A DNA stretch of 64,000 nucleotides from Brienomyrus brachyistius (lineage: Eukaryota; Chordata; Actinopteri; Osteoglossiformes; Mormyridae), in contig NC_064544.1 in assembly GCF_023856365.1 (NCBI RefSeq), forward strand, positions 26,817,920-26,881,919. The letters are read 5' to 3'. The notes below the pieces were generated by a model that saw only the letters and a list, made by a program, of their open reading frames with translations, was not told the origin of the DNA and made no database searches. Numbering within the stretch: the first letter of the stretch is position 1; each line of letters opens with the position of its first letter. Both the position numbers and the translations under genes were made by a program. This document shows positions 42,881-51,959 of this stretch, in pieces.

Positions 42881-42961
42881 CTAATTGAAATGTGCCGTTC
42901 ATCCAGGCAAAGAGTTGGGAATAAATAGCAAGGAACAGCATGTTAAACAGTGCGGGATCAT
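42881..42961 (-). CDS. Membrane gene exon C
   Basis: Acceptor TTTGCCTTACAG, donor TTAG/GTGAGT, 81 nt. It encodes DPALFNMLFLAIYSQLFAWM and NGTFQL. NGT is a potential N-glycosylation sequon in a loop. Confidence 0.88.
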
Positions 42962-42964
42962 CTG

Positions 42965-43850
42965 TAAGGCAAACAGAGCAAATCAGACACCTTCATTGTC
43001 TCATCAGTCTATACAGATATAACATGATATTAAATAACAAAGTGTCTTTGGGCTTTTCTTCCCCTGAGATAAATCCTGCCGTCCCCAGGACCCGACTGCA
43101 CTGTGAGGTCATGCACAGTAAGGCCCATGATCCGAGTGCAGCGGGGGCCAAAATACAGGCCAAGGAGTTTAATGCCCCCGCAAGTCAAAGAGTCCCTCAA
43201 AACCCTGTGGTGTAATGAAGGTGGGGGCTGGAGCATGTAAGCTGGGAGGGGATCCCGGACCATCCCGCGTGGCGGCCAGGTGCCCCCCCGAGCCCGTACA
43301 CCCTACATGATACCCTACATCAGGTCTACACAATAACATCCTACTGGGTAAAATGTCAGGTGCCCAGGGTACAAGTGCATGGATTACAGTAAGAAAAAAA
43401 TCATCTGACTGAATTTTAATTTTTGTTTTTTAAACCAAACGCTCCGTGTCGCGGGTCCATACCACCTCAGCCATGCAGCAAATTTTCAACACTGTGTTGT
43501 CCATTATCCTCTAAGCACATAGTTGAATTACATTTGCATAACTGTAACAATAATTCAAGCTAACGCAAGACTTTACCATTGTCAATAATTGGCTATAAAT
43601 AATTTAACATTATTTTTCGGTGCAAATTTATTTTAACAACAATGCTTTAGTAATTTTAGTAATATCCACAAGAGTGGATAAGAAAAAAGCCATTGCTTCC
43701 ATAGACTATTTTTTATGGCAAACCACAAAAAGCACACCTGCCATTTTCATCTTTTTGCACCATGAACTGAATGTGTTGCCATTATCGCCCATTTCATTCA
43801 GCCAAGCCCATCTCTGCTTATTCTTTACCGTTTTGTCGATGTCCGACAAA
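42965..43850. other. Intron B-C, no exon seen
   Basis: No recognised exon or element. The GC-richer stretch at about 43060-43310 has a short plus-strand frame without domain evidence. Confidence 0.35.
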
Positions 43851-43854
43851 TCTG

Positions 43855-43895
43855 TGCAGAAACGCGTGCAGAAACGCGTGCAGAAGCGCGTTCAT
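43855..43895 (+). repeat. 12-base tandem repeat, three copies
   Basis: GCAGAAACGCGT occurs twice, followed by a third copy with one change (GCAGAAGCGCGT). Confidence 0.85.
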
Positions 43896-44532
43896 GCTGA
43901 CAAAACCGAAAGCAAACTGACGCGCGTGAGTGATGTCCTGTAAAATATGGCTTTACGGACTATTTATATAGCCTACGTTTAGAAATAGCCTAAACTCATT
44001 TAAAAACAGGCTGAAAAATCCCAAGGTCCCGGACTAAAATGCGGGAAATTTAGAGCAGCGTCGCATTGCCATTCCTCTGTTAACAGCAAGAAAACGGAAC
44101 AGACTATAAAACTGGTGATATTTATTCATTTTTAACGGGGCATAAGATCTCGCAGCACTTGCGATACCGGAGCCACTGTCCTGATTCTTGAGTTTCGGAG
44201 TTTTGGCTTCTTTAAGCAATGGGTTTTATCCACTGTTTTCCGACTTTTTTTTTTTTTAGCTACTATTAGCGAATGAGACACTTCATGACGCACCACTGAC
44301 TTCCAAACATAAATAAGTTCTATTCCGAACTTTTTCGAAAATGTAAAATATACTACTCTCTTATTATTATTAAGAACAACTCTCAAGTTACGTCCTATAA
44401 ACACAATTACATTGCTACACCTCCTGCATTTCTGGCATGTAACACAGTGAACATTTGTACAAAAACGATTTCCTTATGTTTTCCAAACATTTAACCATCA
44501 CCAATTCGAGTGTCTCTTAAACCCAAAACATT
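43896..44532. other. AT-rich intronic sequence before the gypsy 3' break
   Basis: No LTR resembling 48411-48585 is found here, so the gypsy element lacks its 3' LTR. A poly-T run lies near 44248-44258. Confidence 0.5.
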
Positions 44533-44820
44533 TTATAAATCCTGTCTATTAGGCTTCACCACCTCTAGGCCAGATCTTGTTCTGAGTCCCACATGTCGCT
44601 GGGGCGTTGTTTCTGGCATTGTTGTTGGAGTGTGTATCGGGGGTAGAGTAACGCACTCCTGAGACGGCTCATGCACGCCACTGCTGTGTTCATCAGAGGA
44701 CTGCATTGGAGTCAGGTGACGATGACTGTGCCGCACTGTCTCATGTGACACATCCACCAGGTATGAGCGTGGGGTCCCGTGTTCCTTGACAACTGTCCCC
44801 TGCACCTTAGAGTCAGTCAC
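44533..44820 (-). pseudogene. Gypsy Pol C-terminal tail
   Basis: A 95-residue frame, frame-shifted relative to the integrase, ending GLRTRSGLEVVKPNRQDL before a stop. It resembles the C-terminal tail of K02A2.6-like gypsy polyproteins. Confidence 0.65.
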
Positions 44821-44857
44821 CCATACTGTGTTACCAGGCTGGAGTTGACTCAGGTTT

Positions 44858-45733
44858 CTAGCTCTGTGTCATGCATTGTAACTGAGAGTACTGGATCTCC
44901 TCCTCCCGGGAACAAACCGCATCGTCATCAGGCAGACAAGGCCGCAACAGCTGAGGAAGGGCTGGCACAGTGGTCCGCAGACGCCTGTCCATGAGGAGTT
45001 GTGCCGGACTACACCCGTGAAACAGCGGTGTGGACCTGTACGCCAGCAATGCCAGGTATGGGTCAGATGCTTTCCTTAGAAGGCTTTTGACGGTCTGAAC
45101 TGCTCTCTCCGCCTCCCCATTGCTTTGAGGAAACAGTGGACTACTTGTCACATGTTTAAACCCATATGCAACTGCAAAGTGTGCAAAGTCCATCCCTGAA
45201 AATTGTGGCCCATTGTCAGTCACCAAAGTTTTAGGGATGCCATGTCTAGCAAACATTGATTTAAGGTGGGTAATCGCAACAGAGGACTTTACAGGCGACA
45301 TGCGAGCAATTTCAACATACCTGGAATAGTAATCCACTACAAGCAGGTACTCTTGCCCTTTCAATGTAAATAAATCTGCTCCCAGCCTCTGCCATGGCCT
45401 CTCAGGGTGTACAGTAGGCAGAAGTGGCTCTCTGTGATTGTCCCTCTCCTTCAGACAAATCCGGCAATTATGAACAACTTCATTCAGCTGATGGCTAAGG
45501 CCAGGCCACCACACAGACTGACGTGCCCGAGACCTGCACTTGACCACACCTAAGTGTCCCTCATGGAGTTTACATAGAACATCGTTGCGCAGTGCTGAAG
45601 GTATCACAAGCCTTGTGCCCTTAAGCAACAGTCCATCGTGTACTGTAAGGAAAGCACGCTCAGGCCAGTATGATTTTAGTGGTCCAACACACCCAGAGCG
45701 ATCGCGCCACCCCTCTGTGCACCATTTCATCAC
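44858..45733 (-). pseudogene. Gypsy integrase
   Basis: Contains the HHCC zinc motif (LHEGHLGV then HNCRICL) and a DDE core: GADLFTLKGQEYLLVVDYY, VTDNGPQFSG and PQSNGEAERAV. The frame then ends in a stop near 44858. The integrase core is well preserved. Confidence 0.88.
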
Positions 45734-46281
45734 TTGAGCACAAACACTATCAGCCCCAAGGTGTTTCTTCTTGAGTTCAAGTACGAGCTGCTTGCAGGCA
45801 GGTTGTTCAACAGCACGTCAACATAAATGTTTGTACTCTCCATTAGATCCATGTCACCTTGGTGGGGCTTCGTCTGGACTGGAGCCCGTGAAAGTGCATC
45901 CGCAGTCCATAAGTCCCTCCCTGGAACATGTATAATAGAATATGTAAACCTCATCAGTCGCATTCGGAAGCCCTGAATTCTGGGAGGTAGAGTATCCAAA
46001 GCTTGTGCTCCAAGGAGACTGAGAAGTGGTTTGTGGTCCGTCTCGATCGTGAAGTGTATGCCAAGCAGATAATCTCTGAATCGCTCACATGCCCACGTTA
46101 GGCCTAGTGCTTCTTTTTCTACCTGAGCATAGCGCTGCTCCGTGGGGGAGAGGGAGCGTGATGCATGTGCCACAGGTTTCCATTCGTCGGCCCACTTCTG
46201 AGTGAGGACCGCCCCCAACCCGAAGGATGAAGCATCTGCTGACACTTTAATGTCCTTGTTGGGGTCGTACAGGGCCAACAT
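45730..46281 (-). pseudogene. Gypsy RNase H
   Basis: Reads IKVSADASSFGLGAVLTQKW, LTWACERFRDYLLG, FTIETDHKPLL and DLWTADALSRAP, so the catalytic acidic residues appear present. At least one stop separates it from RT (between 46418 and 46281). Confidence 0.85.
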
Positions 46282-46418
46282 GGGAGTTGAGACAACTCTT
46301 CTTTTAAAACCTTAAAGGCTTTAGCCTAGTCTGGTCCCCAGACCCAATGGTTCCGTTTGGACAACAAGTCTCTGAGCAGCTTGTCCTTCTCTGCTAGAAT
46401 AGGGATAAATTTCCATAT

Positions 46419-47906
46419 TTAATTCACCATCACTAAAAAACGTCTTACCTCTGAGACATTTGTAGGTGGTGGCATATTCAGAATGGCCTCTGTTTTGGCT
46501 GGATCGGGGAGAATTCCCTCGGTGGAAAGAAGGTGACCGAGAAAGTTTACCCTAGTCTTGGACAGGTCACACTTTTCCACATTCAAAGTAATGCCAGCCT
46601 TTTGAATCTTCCTTAACACCGTGTGTAAACGGGCATCATGTTCTTCTTCAGTCTTCCCCCAGACAAGCACATCGTCCATGTGACACAGGACACCATGGAG
46701 TCCCTCTGTGACCTCTGTCACCATTCCGTTCTGGAAATGCTCGGGAGCTGAACTTGTGCCAAACGGAAGACGGTTACAATAAAACCTCCCGAAGGGTGTA
46801 ATAAATATAGTATACTTCGCTGTCTCCTTTGTTAGGGGAATTTGCCAGAACCCTGTGTTGGCATCTAGTTTACTGAAAACCTTAGCACCTGCTAACATGC
46901 CAAGACTCTGTTCTACCGAAGGAAGTACGTATTTCTCTCTGCATTCCGCTTCATTCAGTTTCATCAGATCAACACATAAACGAACACCACCATTCTTTTT
47001 AGGCACTACCACCATTCCTGAGCACCAGTCAGTCGGCTCCTCTATGCTGATGACGCCTATTCTCTCCATGCATTGAAGTTCCTCTCTGACTTTGCACATG
47101 AGGGGCATCGGAATCCTCCGTGGCGTTTTTAAAGAAAAGGGCACTGCATCAGATCGAAGTTTGATAGCATAGGGCCGCCGCAGAACACCTAAGCCACTGC
47201 ACAGCTTTGGGTTCTCTCCCTTCAGAGTCTCCATGTTAATGCTGTCAATGCTCGTCACTGGTTTCAGCGCCGGTTTTGGGGTGCGCGAATAAATGTCATT
47301 AAACACCCACTCTGGGATAGCGGTCCCGTCTGCTCCAGTATCGATCTTAAATTTTACTTTTGTGTCAAGCACCAGAATATCCACCATCCATGGGTCTTCT
47401 CCCGCGGACACAGACGCCAGGAACACAATGTCATCCTCAGGTATCTCATGCACCGTTGTGGCTGAAGCACACACACGCTGAAAATGTCCCTTTTTCCCAC
47501 ACTGGCAACAGTTCACCTCGTTTTCTGGGCACTGCTGCCTAGGATGGGAAGGAAATTTGCCACATTTGTGGCACCTGTTGCTGCCCGTCACAAACTTTGC
47601 TTTGGCCGGTTTGAAAGCACAATTGACTGTTGGTTTATCCTTCTTGTGCGCTGCGCCGCTGTTAATTATTCTGTCGACGGCGCTGGCTCCCTTTTCGGTT
47701 GCATGTAAGTCACCACGCAGGCTGCTTTGTTGCCGTTTTACTTCTTGCGTCTGTCTTGCCATGTTTATAGCCTTTTCCAGAGTCAGTTCACTGTCTAGTT
47801 GCATGCGCTCTGACAATCTCGCGTCCGCCAGGCCTACAACTATTCTGTCCCGAATAAGCTCGTCGTGTAGGGTACCGTAGCGACAGTGTTCAGTGAGCGC
47901 GTACAC
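46419..47906 (-). pseudogene. Gypsy gag C-terminus, protease and reverse transcriptase
   Basis: This 495-residue open frame has, in order, the capsid end (LRRDRIVVGLADARLSE-type), zinc knuckles (CHKCGKFPSHPRQQC and CCQCGKKGHFQRVC), a protease with the intact catalytic FKIDTGADGTAI, then RT with FSKLDANTGFWQIPL and the catalytic box HMDDVLVWG (H replacing the usual Y/F). It stops at a TAA after FLVMVN (46416-46418), before the RT connection. The frame is otherwise clean, so the break is probably one of a few disabling mutations. Confidence 0.88.
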
Positions 47907-47911
47907 GGCCG

Positions 47912-48392
47912 TTATAAAAGACTCAACAGTCTCATTTCCCCCTGCCTTCTCATATTAAACCTGGCTCGCTCGTAAATCACATTCCTTTTCACAATAAAGT
48001 GCGAGTCGAGTCCGTCGCGCACGGCATCATAGCTATCTCTCTGCTCGTCCGTGAGTGTCAGCCCTCTCAAGATGTCATCTGCCCCGTCGCCCATGCAGTA
48101 GATGAGTGTTCACCTGGTTGTTTTCCGGGGAAACATGCAGGTTGCTTGCCAGGCAAAAACGCTCAAATCGCCGTATCCATCTGGGCCAATCTTGGGGCTT
48201 AGCGAAGTCGAACGGGTGCGGTGGCTGAATGCTGAAGGTAGCTCTCGACCCGGTATTCTGTCCGGCACCAGGGATTGCCAGCTCCTCCATGACGAATGCG
48301 CAATGGCGCGGCTGCAGACTTTCGGCAAGGCGTGCTAGAGGTAAAGTTCTCCCTTTACTGTACCCTGGTGCGAGCGAATCGTCACTACTCAC
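47912..48392 (-). pseudogene. Gypsy gag, N-terminal part (frameshifted)
   Basis: Two overlapping frames meet near 48075-48094. The first has HPFDFAKPQDWPRWIRRFER, the second LTDEQRDSYDAVRDGLDSHF and VIYERARFNMRRQ, together a Ty3-type capsid region with a frameshift at a point where the text reads HLLHGRRGR then MGDGADDIL. Confidence 0.8.
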
Positions 48393-48410
48393 AGTGCACT
48401 TCTGACACCA

Positions 48411-48585
48411 TGTTCTGTTAGCTATTCTAATAAGCGTGAGAGCAACACTGTAGTAACGTTCAGGGAACTTTATTTAAAGCAACACCTTTCGCATGGAGCA
48501 CATATCAGCCACTATCCCGCTTCTATCTTTCACCTTCCCAGCATCCCGTGCTCACGTCTACGTCCCGCCCTCAGGCTACACAACA
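48411..48585 (-). repeat. 5' LTR of the gypsy element and adjoining primer site
   Basis: About 175 bases on the minus strand, starting TGTTGTGTAGCC and ending AGAACA, followed immediately by TGGTGTCAGAAGTG (48410-48397), a plausible tRNA primer-binding site. AATAAAG inside it could be a poly(A) signal. Confidence 0.7.
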
Positions 48586-48589
48586 TATC

Positions 48590-49130
48590 CCACACTCGCT
48601 AGCCGGGATGTGGCTCCCGACAGGTTTCGAGGAGGAACCCCTCCTGCTGCCGCCGCCCCTCGAGCGGTATTGTTACCGGCTGGAGCGACTGGCCAACATG
48701 GGGGCCAATGCAGTGCGGTACGCTATCCCGCGTGTGCCCCGGATCCTTAAAGGGGCCATGCCAGTCTCGCCTGCTCCGGACCTGCCAGTCCCGCCGCCTG
48801 CAGCAGCAACGCCCAAGGCGCTCCCTTCGCCTCTAGTGACTTTACCCCCTGTGACTCCTCTGCCCTCGCCCCGGCAAGCCCGACCCCGGCCAAGGGTCCT
48901 CATTTCCATGTTCCATAAGGGAAGAGGACACAGACGCAGGGCTGGGGTCCCACCCTCCCTGCCCCCTGGCTCGCCCTCCCTCGCCAGCGCTGGGGCTCGG
49001 ATGGCGCCTGCAGGTCCTGGGCCGCCAGGTTAGCGGTCACCTGCGGGTCCCCCATGGAAGCCTCGTCGCTTGCCTCGGTCCTGCCGCCGACTCCTTGTCG
49101 GCGCCTTATTATTATTATTATTATTAGATA
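48590..49130 (+). other. GC-rich ORF region of unknown origin, ends in (TTA)n
   Basis: An open plus-strand frame (48548-49033, 161 residues) includes MWLPTGFEEEPLLLPPPLER and a long proline/alanine-rich tail. The first residues come from the gypsy LTR, so the start is artificial. The segment ends in (TTA)n at about 49107-49127. It could be a repeat fragment. I do not recognise a function. Confidence 0.25.
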
Positions 49131-49495
49131 CGCCCGGCAACAAGAAGGCCTTTTGCATCTCATCTTTGTTTTGGGACATGTGGCACTAAATGCTGGGAAA
49201 TTATTTTCTCCTTACTACAAAGTTTTGCATCTTAAACAAGCGTCGGGAAATAGCTTGTTTAAGCGAACTACCGAAACCATAATGTTTATTTTTATTTTTA
49301 GGAAGGATAATTAAATCATAATTAAACTGAAGATAAATACAGCCTTTCCAGAACTTTGTCTGCGAAGCTTGTTTACCCCCCACCCCCCCCACCCCCCCTC
49401 ATTACTTTTCCTTCCGATCTGCATCAATCTCATTAGTAACCTTTAGTGCACTTAATTGGGCGAAATCCATCATAGTGACGGAAAACTTTAATCCA
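49131..49495. other. Non-coding, A/T- and C-rich tracts
   Basis: Intronic sequence with a CCCCCCACCCCCCC tract near 49379-49398. No exon is seen. Confidence 0.4.
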
Positions 49496-49499
49496 TGCA

Positions 49500-49612
49500 A
49501 GTTAAACACCAGAACCTGCAAACTCCACACAAAGAGCAGAGGTGGGACTCGAACCCCCAGCCCTGGAATTAAGAAGCAGCAGAGCTGCCCACTGGGCCTG
49601 TGTGCCCAGAAA
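49500..49612 (-). repeat. tRNA-derived SINE remnant
   Basis: The minus strand carries a B-box-like GGGTTCGAGTCCCACC followed by TTTGTGTGGAGTTTGCAGGT, shared with the SINE at 50925-51283. Confidence 0.6.
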
Positions 49613-49709
49613 ATGAAACAGCTCTAAATCTCACTATGGTCAGAATTATTAATGTGCCAATGAACATAAATGTTAAGGTGAACAAATAAATCCACATAAA
49701 TATACTTAC

Positions 49710-49802
49710 ACAGGAAATAAGCCATGATTAAAAGAAAGTCTCTTAGTTGTACTGTTTCTCCCATCCTTCTTAAGCGTATTATCCGAAACACACCGAGACC
49801 AA
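49710..49802 (-). CDS. Membrane gene exon B
   Basis: Acceptor CCCTTATTTCAG, donor CTGT/GTAAGT, 93 nt. It encodes GLGVFRIIRLRRMGETVQLR (a strongly basic loop), then FLLIMAYFL. The split codon to exon C is tyrosine. Confidence 0.88.
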
Positions 49803-50205
49803 CTGAAATAAGGGAAGATAAGTGTCAGTCACCAGCCACAGACACAAACAGAGGTGTTCAGTGATCCTGTGTTTAAAACCCTGCACAGCACTGTCACCTG
49901 GGGGTTCTGGGTTTGAATCCCATATTGGATGCTGTACTAATAGTACACAGCAGATTTAAATGGGTTATGAAAGGGTGTTTTAGTTGGGTATTGTATCATA
50001 ATTCCCTAACTGTGTAGATATTAATTATGAAAAGCACACTTTTAAATATCAATGTCATTCCAAAGTTTAACATTTTTGTGTTTCATTCAGTATAATTTAG
50101 CAAATAAATACCTCAGTACCAAGTTCTGCCCCAGTGTTCCTGACATTCCAAAGTCTAGGACAAATTTTTAAATAGATACTTTACAAAACCTGAAAACATA
50201 CTTAC

Positions 50206-50313
50206 CTGGGAATAAAACCATGATGACTGGAAACATTAATAAAGTGGAAAATGTTGCAAGTTGGTCTTGCCAAGCTAGAGCTGAGTATTTCGCCAGATAA
50301 ACACTGACAGCAA
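50206..50313 (-). CDS. Membrane gene exon A
   Basis: Acceptor TTTATTTTAG, donor CCCAG/GTAAG, 108 nt. It encodes AVSVYLAKYSALAWQDQ followed by a hydrophobic LATFSTLLMFPVIMVLFP. It has no start codon, so upstream exons must exist. It shares flanking intron sequence with exon B. Confidence 0.85.
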
Positions 50314-50582
50314 CTAAAATAAAGTAAGAACAGAGTCAGTTACCATGAAATTCATGTCAGACAGAGTACAAACACAGATGTGTTCACTGGTGCTGCAGAG
50401 GCCTGTCACCTGGGGGTTCTGGGTTTGAATCCCTTATTGAACATTGGGGTATGAAAAGCACATCCCAGAGTGTTTAGCTTGGGCATTTAATCATGCATCC
50501 CTAAATGTGCATATTAATTGTGAAAAAAATACATTTCTGAAATCCTTGTAGTCAAAAGAAACTAAATTAACATATACATCAT

Positions 50583-50720
50583 CTATCCATCCATCCATCC
50601 ATCATAACCCCTTCTCAAGTACAGTTCCATGGTGAGACTATCCCTAAAAAGCCCAGAGCAGGGTACACCGTGGTGGGGTGCCAGTCCATCACAGGGCACA
50701 TCATCCACTCACACACAATG
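50583..50720 (+). repeat. (ATCC)n followed by SINE/LINE tail fragment
   Basis: ATCCATCCATCCATCC followed by GGGGTGCCAGTCCATCACAG, a common fish repeat tail. A 21-base G run lies just beyond at 50776-50796. Confidence 0.55.
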
Positions 50721-50924
50721 GGCCATTTTTAGACCCCATGTAACATAAATGCATGTTTTGTGTGAGTGTGCATGTGGGGGGGGGGGGGGGGGGGGGACCA
50801 GAGCACCTGCAGTCAGAGGCGTCATGCTGATAGAGACTGAAGGGGCTCTGGGCCCCTCAGGGTTTTAGATTTAGGTTCCGGACTGTTTAGCCTGTTTCAC
50901 AGTATTTCTTGAGTGAAAATACAT

Positions 50925-51283
50925 CCATCCATCCATCCATTTTCCAAACCGCTTATCCTATTGGGTCGCGGGGGGTCCGGAGCCTATCCCGGAAGCAATG
51001 GGCACGAGGCAGGGAACAACCCAGGATGGGGGGCCAGCCCATCGCAGGGCACACTCACACACCATTCACTCACACATGCACACCTATGGGCAATTTAGCG
51101 ACTCCAATTAGCCTCAGCATGTTTTTGGACTGTGGGGGGAAACCGGAGTACCCGGAGGAAACCCCACAACGACATGGGGAGAACATGCAAACTCCACACA
51201 CATGTGACCCAGGCGGAGACTCGAACCTGGGTCCCAGAGGTGTGAGGCAACAGTGCTAACCACTGCACCACCATGCCGCCCCT
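50925..51283 (-). repeat. Full tRNA-derived SINE with (ATGG)n tail
   Basis: On the minus strand: GGGGCGGCATGGTGGTGCAG head, A-box-like GGTGCAGTGGTTAGCACTG, B-box-like GGTTCGAGTCTCCGCC, body GGGTTTCCTCCGGGTACTCC and an ATGGATGGATGG tail. It is near full length, with the same family at 63735-64000. Confidence 0.8.
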
Positions 51284-51459
51284 GAAAATACATATAATTA
51301 TCATTGCTAGTGATAGATTTTTTCTGTCTTTAATGTGTTTCTGTATTTACAGCAAGGTTTAAATAAATTCTGAACAACACCGGTTACTATGTGCTCAATT
51401 TGCAACTTTTTTTTCCTTGTAATTTCACAATGTAAGGACGGGAATGACGTTAATAATCA

Positions 51460-51482
51460 AACCTACAACTCCCATGATCCTT
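51460..51482 (+). promoter_or_regulatory. Possible ZNF143/SBS-like motif
   Basis: ACCTACAACTCCCATGATCC resembles the ZNF143 (Staf) site consensus ACTACAA.TCCCAGAATGC. It lies about 1.15 kb upstream of membrane exon A. A single motif match is weak evidence. Confidence 0.2.
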
Positions 51483-51959
51483 TGCTTCAGTAAGTTAACA
51501 TGGCCGTGAAGAGCAGTATGCATAGAGCAGTTATTAAAATGAAACTTTCGAAACACATTAACATTTATTACGCCAGCTGAATAGCTAATATACTGATTAT
51601 TGCACTGTATCATTCATATACAAAATCACATTTTATCTTCAGAGGAGGAGGAGGTTGACTTAGTGATTCCCAGAGAGAGACTGGGGAGGGACAGTTACAT
51701 TAGGAGATGCCATATTCAAGTGGAAGTAGGACGTTCTGCCAAAACACTCTTTGGACGCAAACAAGGAAGCTGCATGTGGTAGGATGATGCCTAATGGGGC
51801 CAAAGATGGGGGAGGGGGGCATATTTACCCATCAGTGGTGTCTCCTTTAAGAGCAGACGTGTCAGTGATCGCCTGATAGTCTGATGCTCACGGTATGTGT
51901 GAGCTGGGCTGCTCCTCAGCACGTTGGGTGCCATGGAGACTGTGGTTGGTATTTATCCT

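Larger units (their letters stand above)
44533..48585 (-). mobile_element. Ty3/gypsy retrotransposon, 3'-truncated, decayed
   Basis: Minus-strand element with a 5' LTR, a primer-binding site, gag, protease, RT, RNase H and integrase in the Ty3 order (integrase last). The 3' LTR is missing. Internal stops and frameshifts make it non-autonomous. It lies in the intron between membrane exons B and C, in the same orientation as the gene. Confidence 0.9.
22642..50313 (-). other. Host gene model: multi-pass membrane protein, eight confirmed exons, all introns phase 1
   Basis: Eight minus-strand exons, each with AG acceptor and GT donor, splice into one open frame of 253 codons (759 nt). Order: 50313-50206, 49802-49710, 42961-42881, 35320-35216, 26643-26551, 24574-24485, 22995-22903, 22737-22642. 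Every exon begins with two bases and ends with one base of a split codon, so each is a symmetric 1-1 exon of 81-108 nt. Each encodes roughly one hydrophobic helix, giving about eight transmembrane segments with short charged loops (for example RIIRLRRMGE, LENDKGRP, KREHLLAKPRK, KLKADTGKQPLD). No signal peptide, start codon or stop was found, so the gene extends beyond both ends of the model. I do not recognise the family. All long introns are filled with transposable elements. Confidence 0.85.
49710..50560 (-). repeat. Duplicated exon-plus-intron block (exons A and B)
   Basis: Sequence upstream of exon B (49803-50060) and upstream of exon A (50314-50560) is clearly related at an offset of about 511-513 bases. 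CACCTGGGGGTTCTGGGTTTGAATCC is shared at 49895-49920 and 50407-50432. The exon 3' ends and donors are also similar (ATAAGCCATGATTA against ATAAAACCATGATGA on the plus strand). Confidence 0.75.

Noticed and set aside
48548..49033. 161-codon plus-strand proline-rich ORF as a host gene
   Set aside because: Its start lies in the gypsy LTR, it ends before a (TTA)n tail and it looks like a repeat fragment. It is kept only as a low-confidence feature.
49895..49920. tRNA-like B-box sequence as a tRNA gene (also at 50407, 51220, 15900)
   Set aside because: Each is part of a SINE or its remnant; no cloverleaf or anticodon arm could be drawn.
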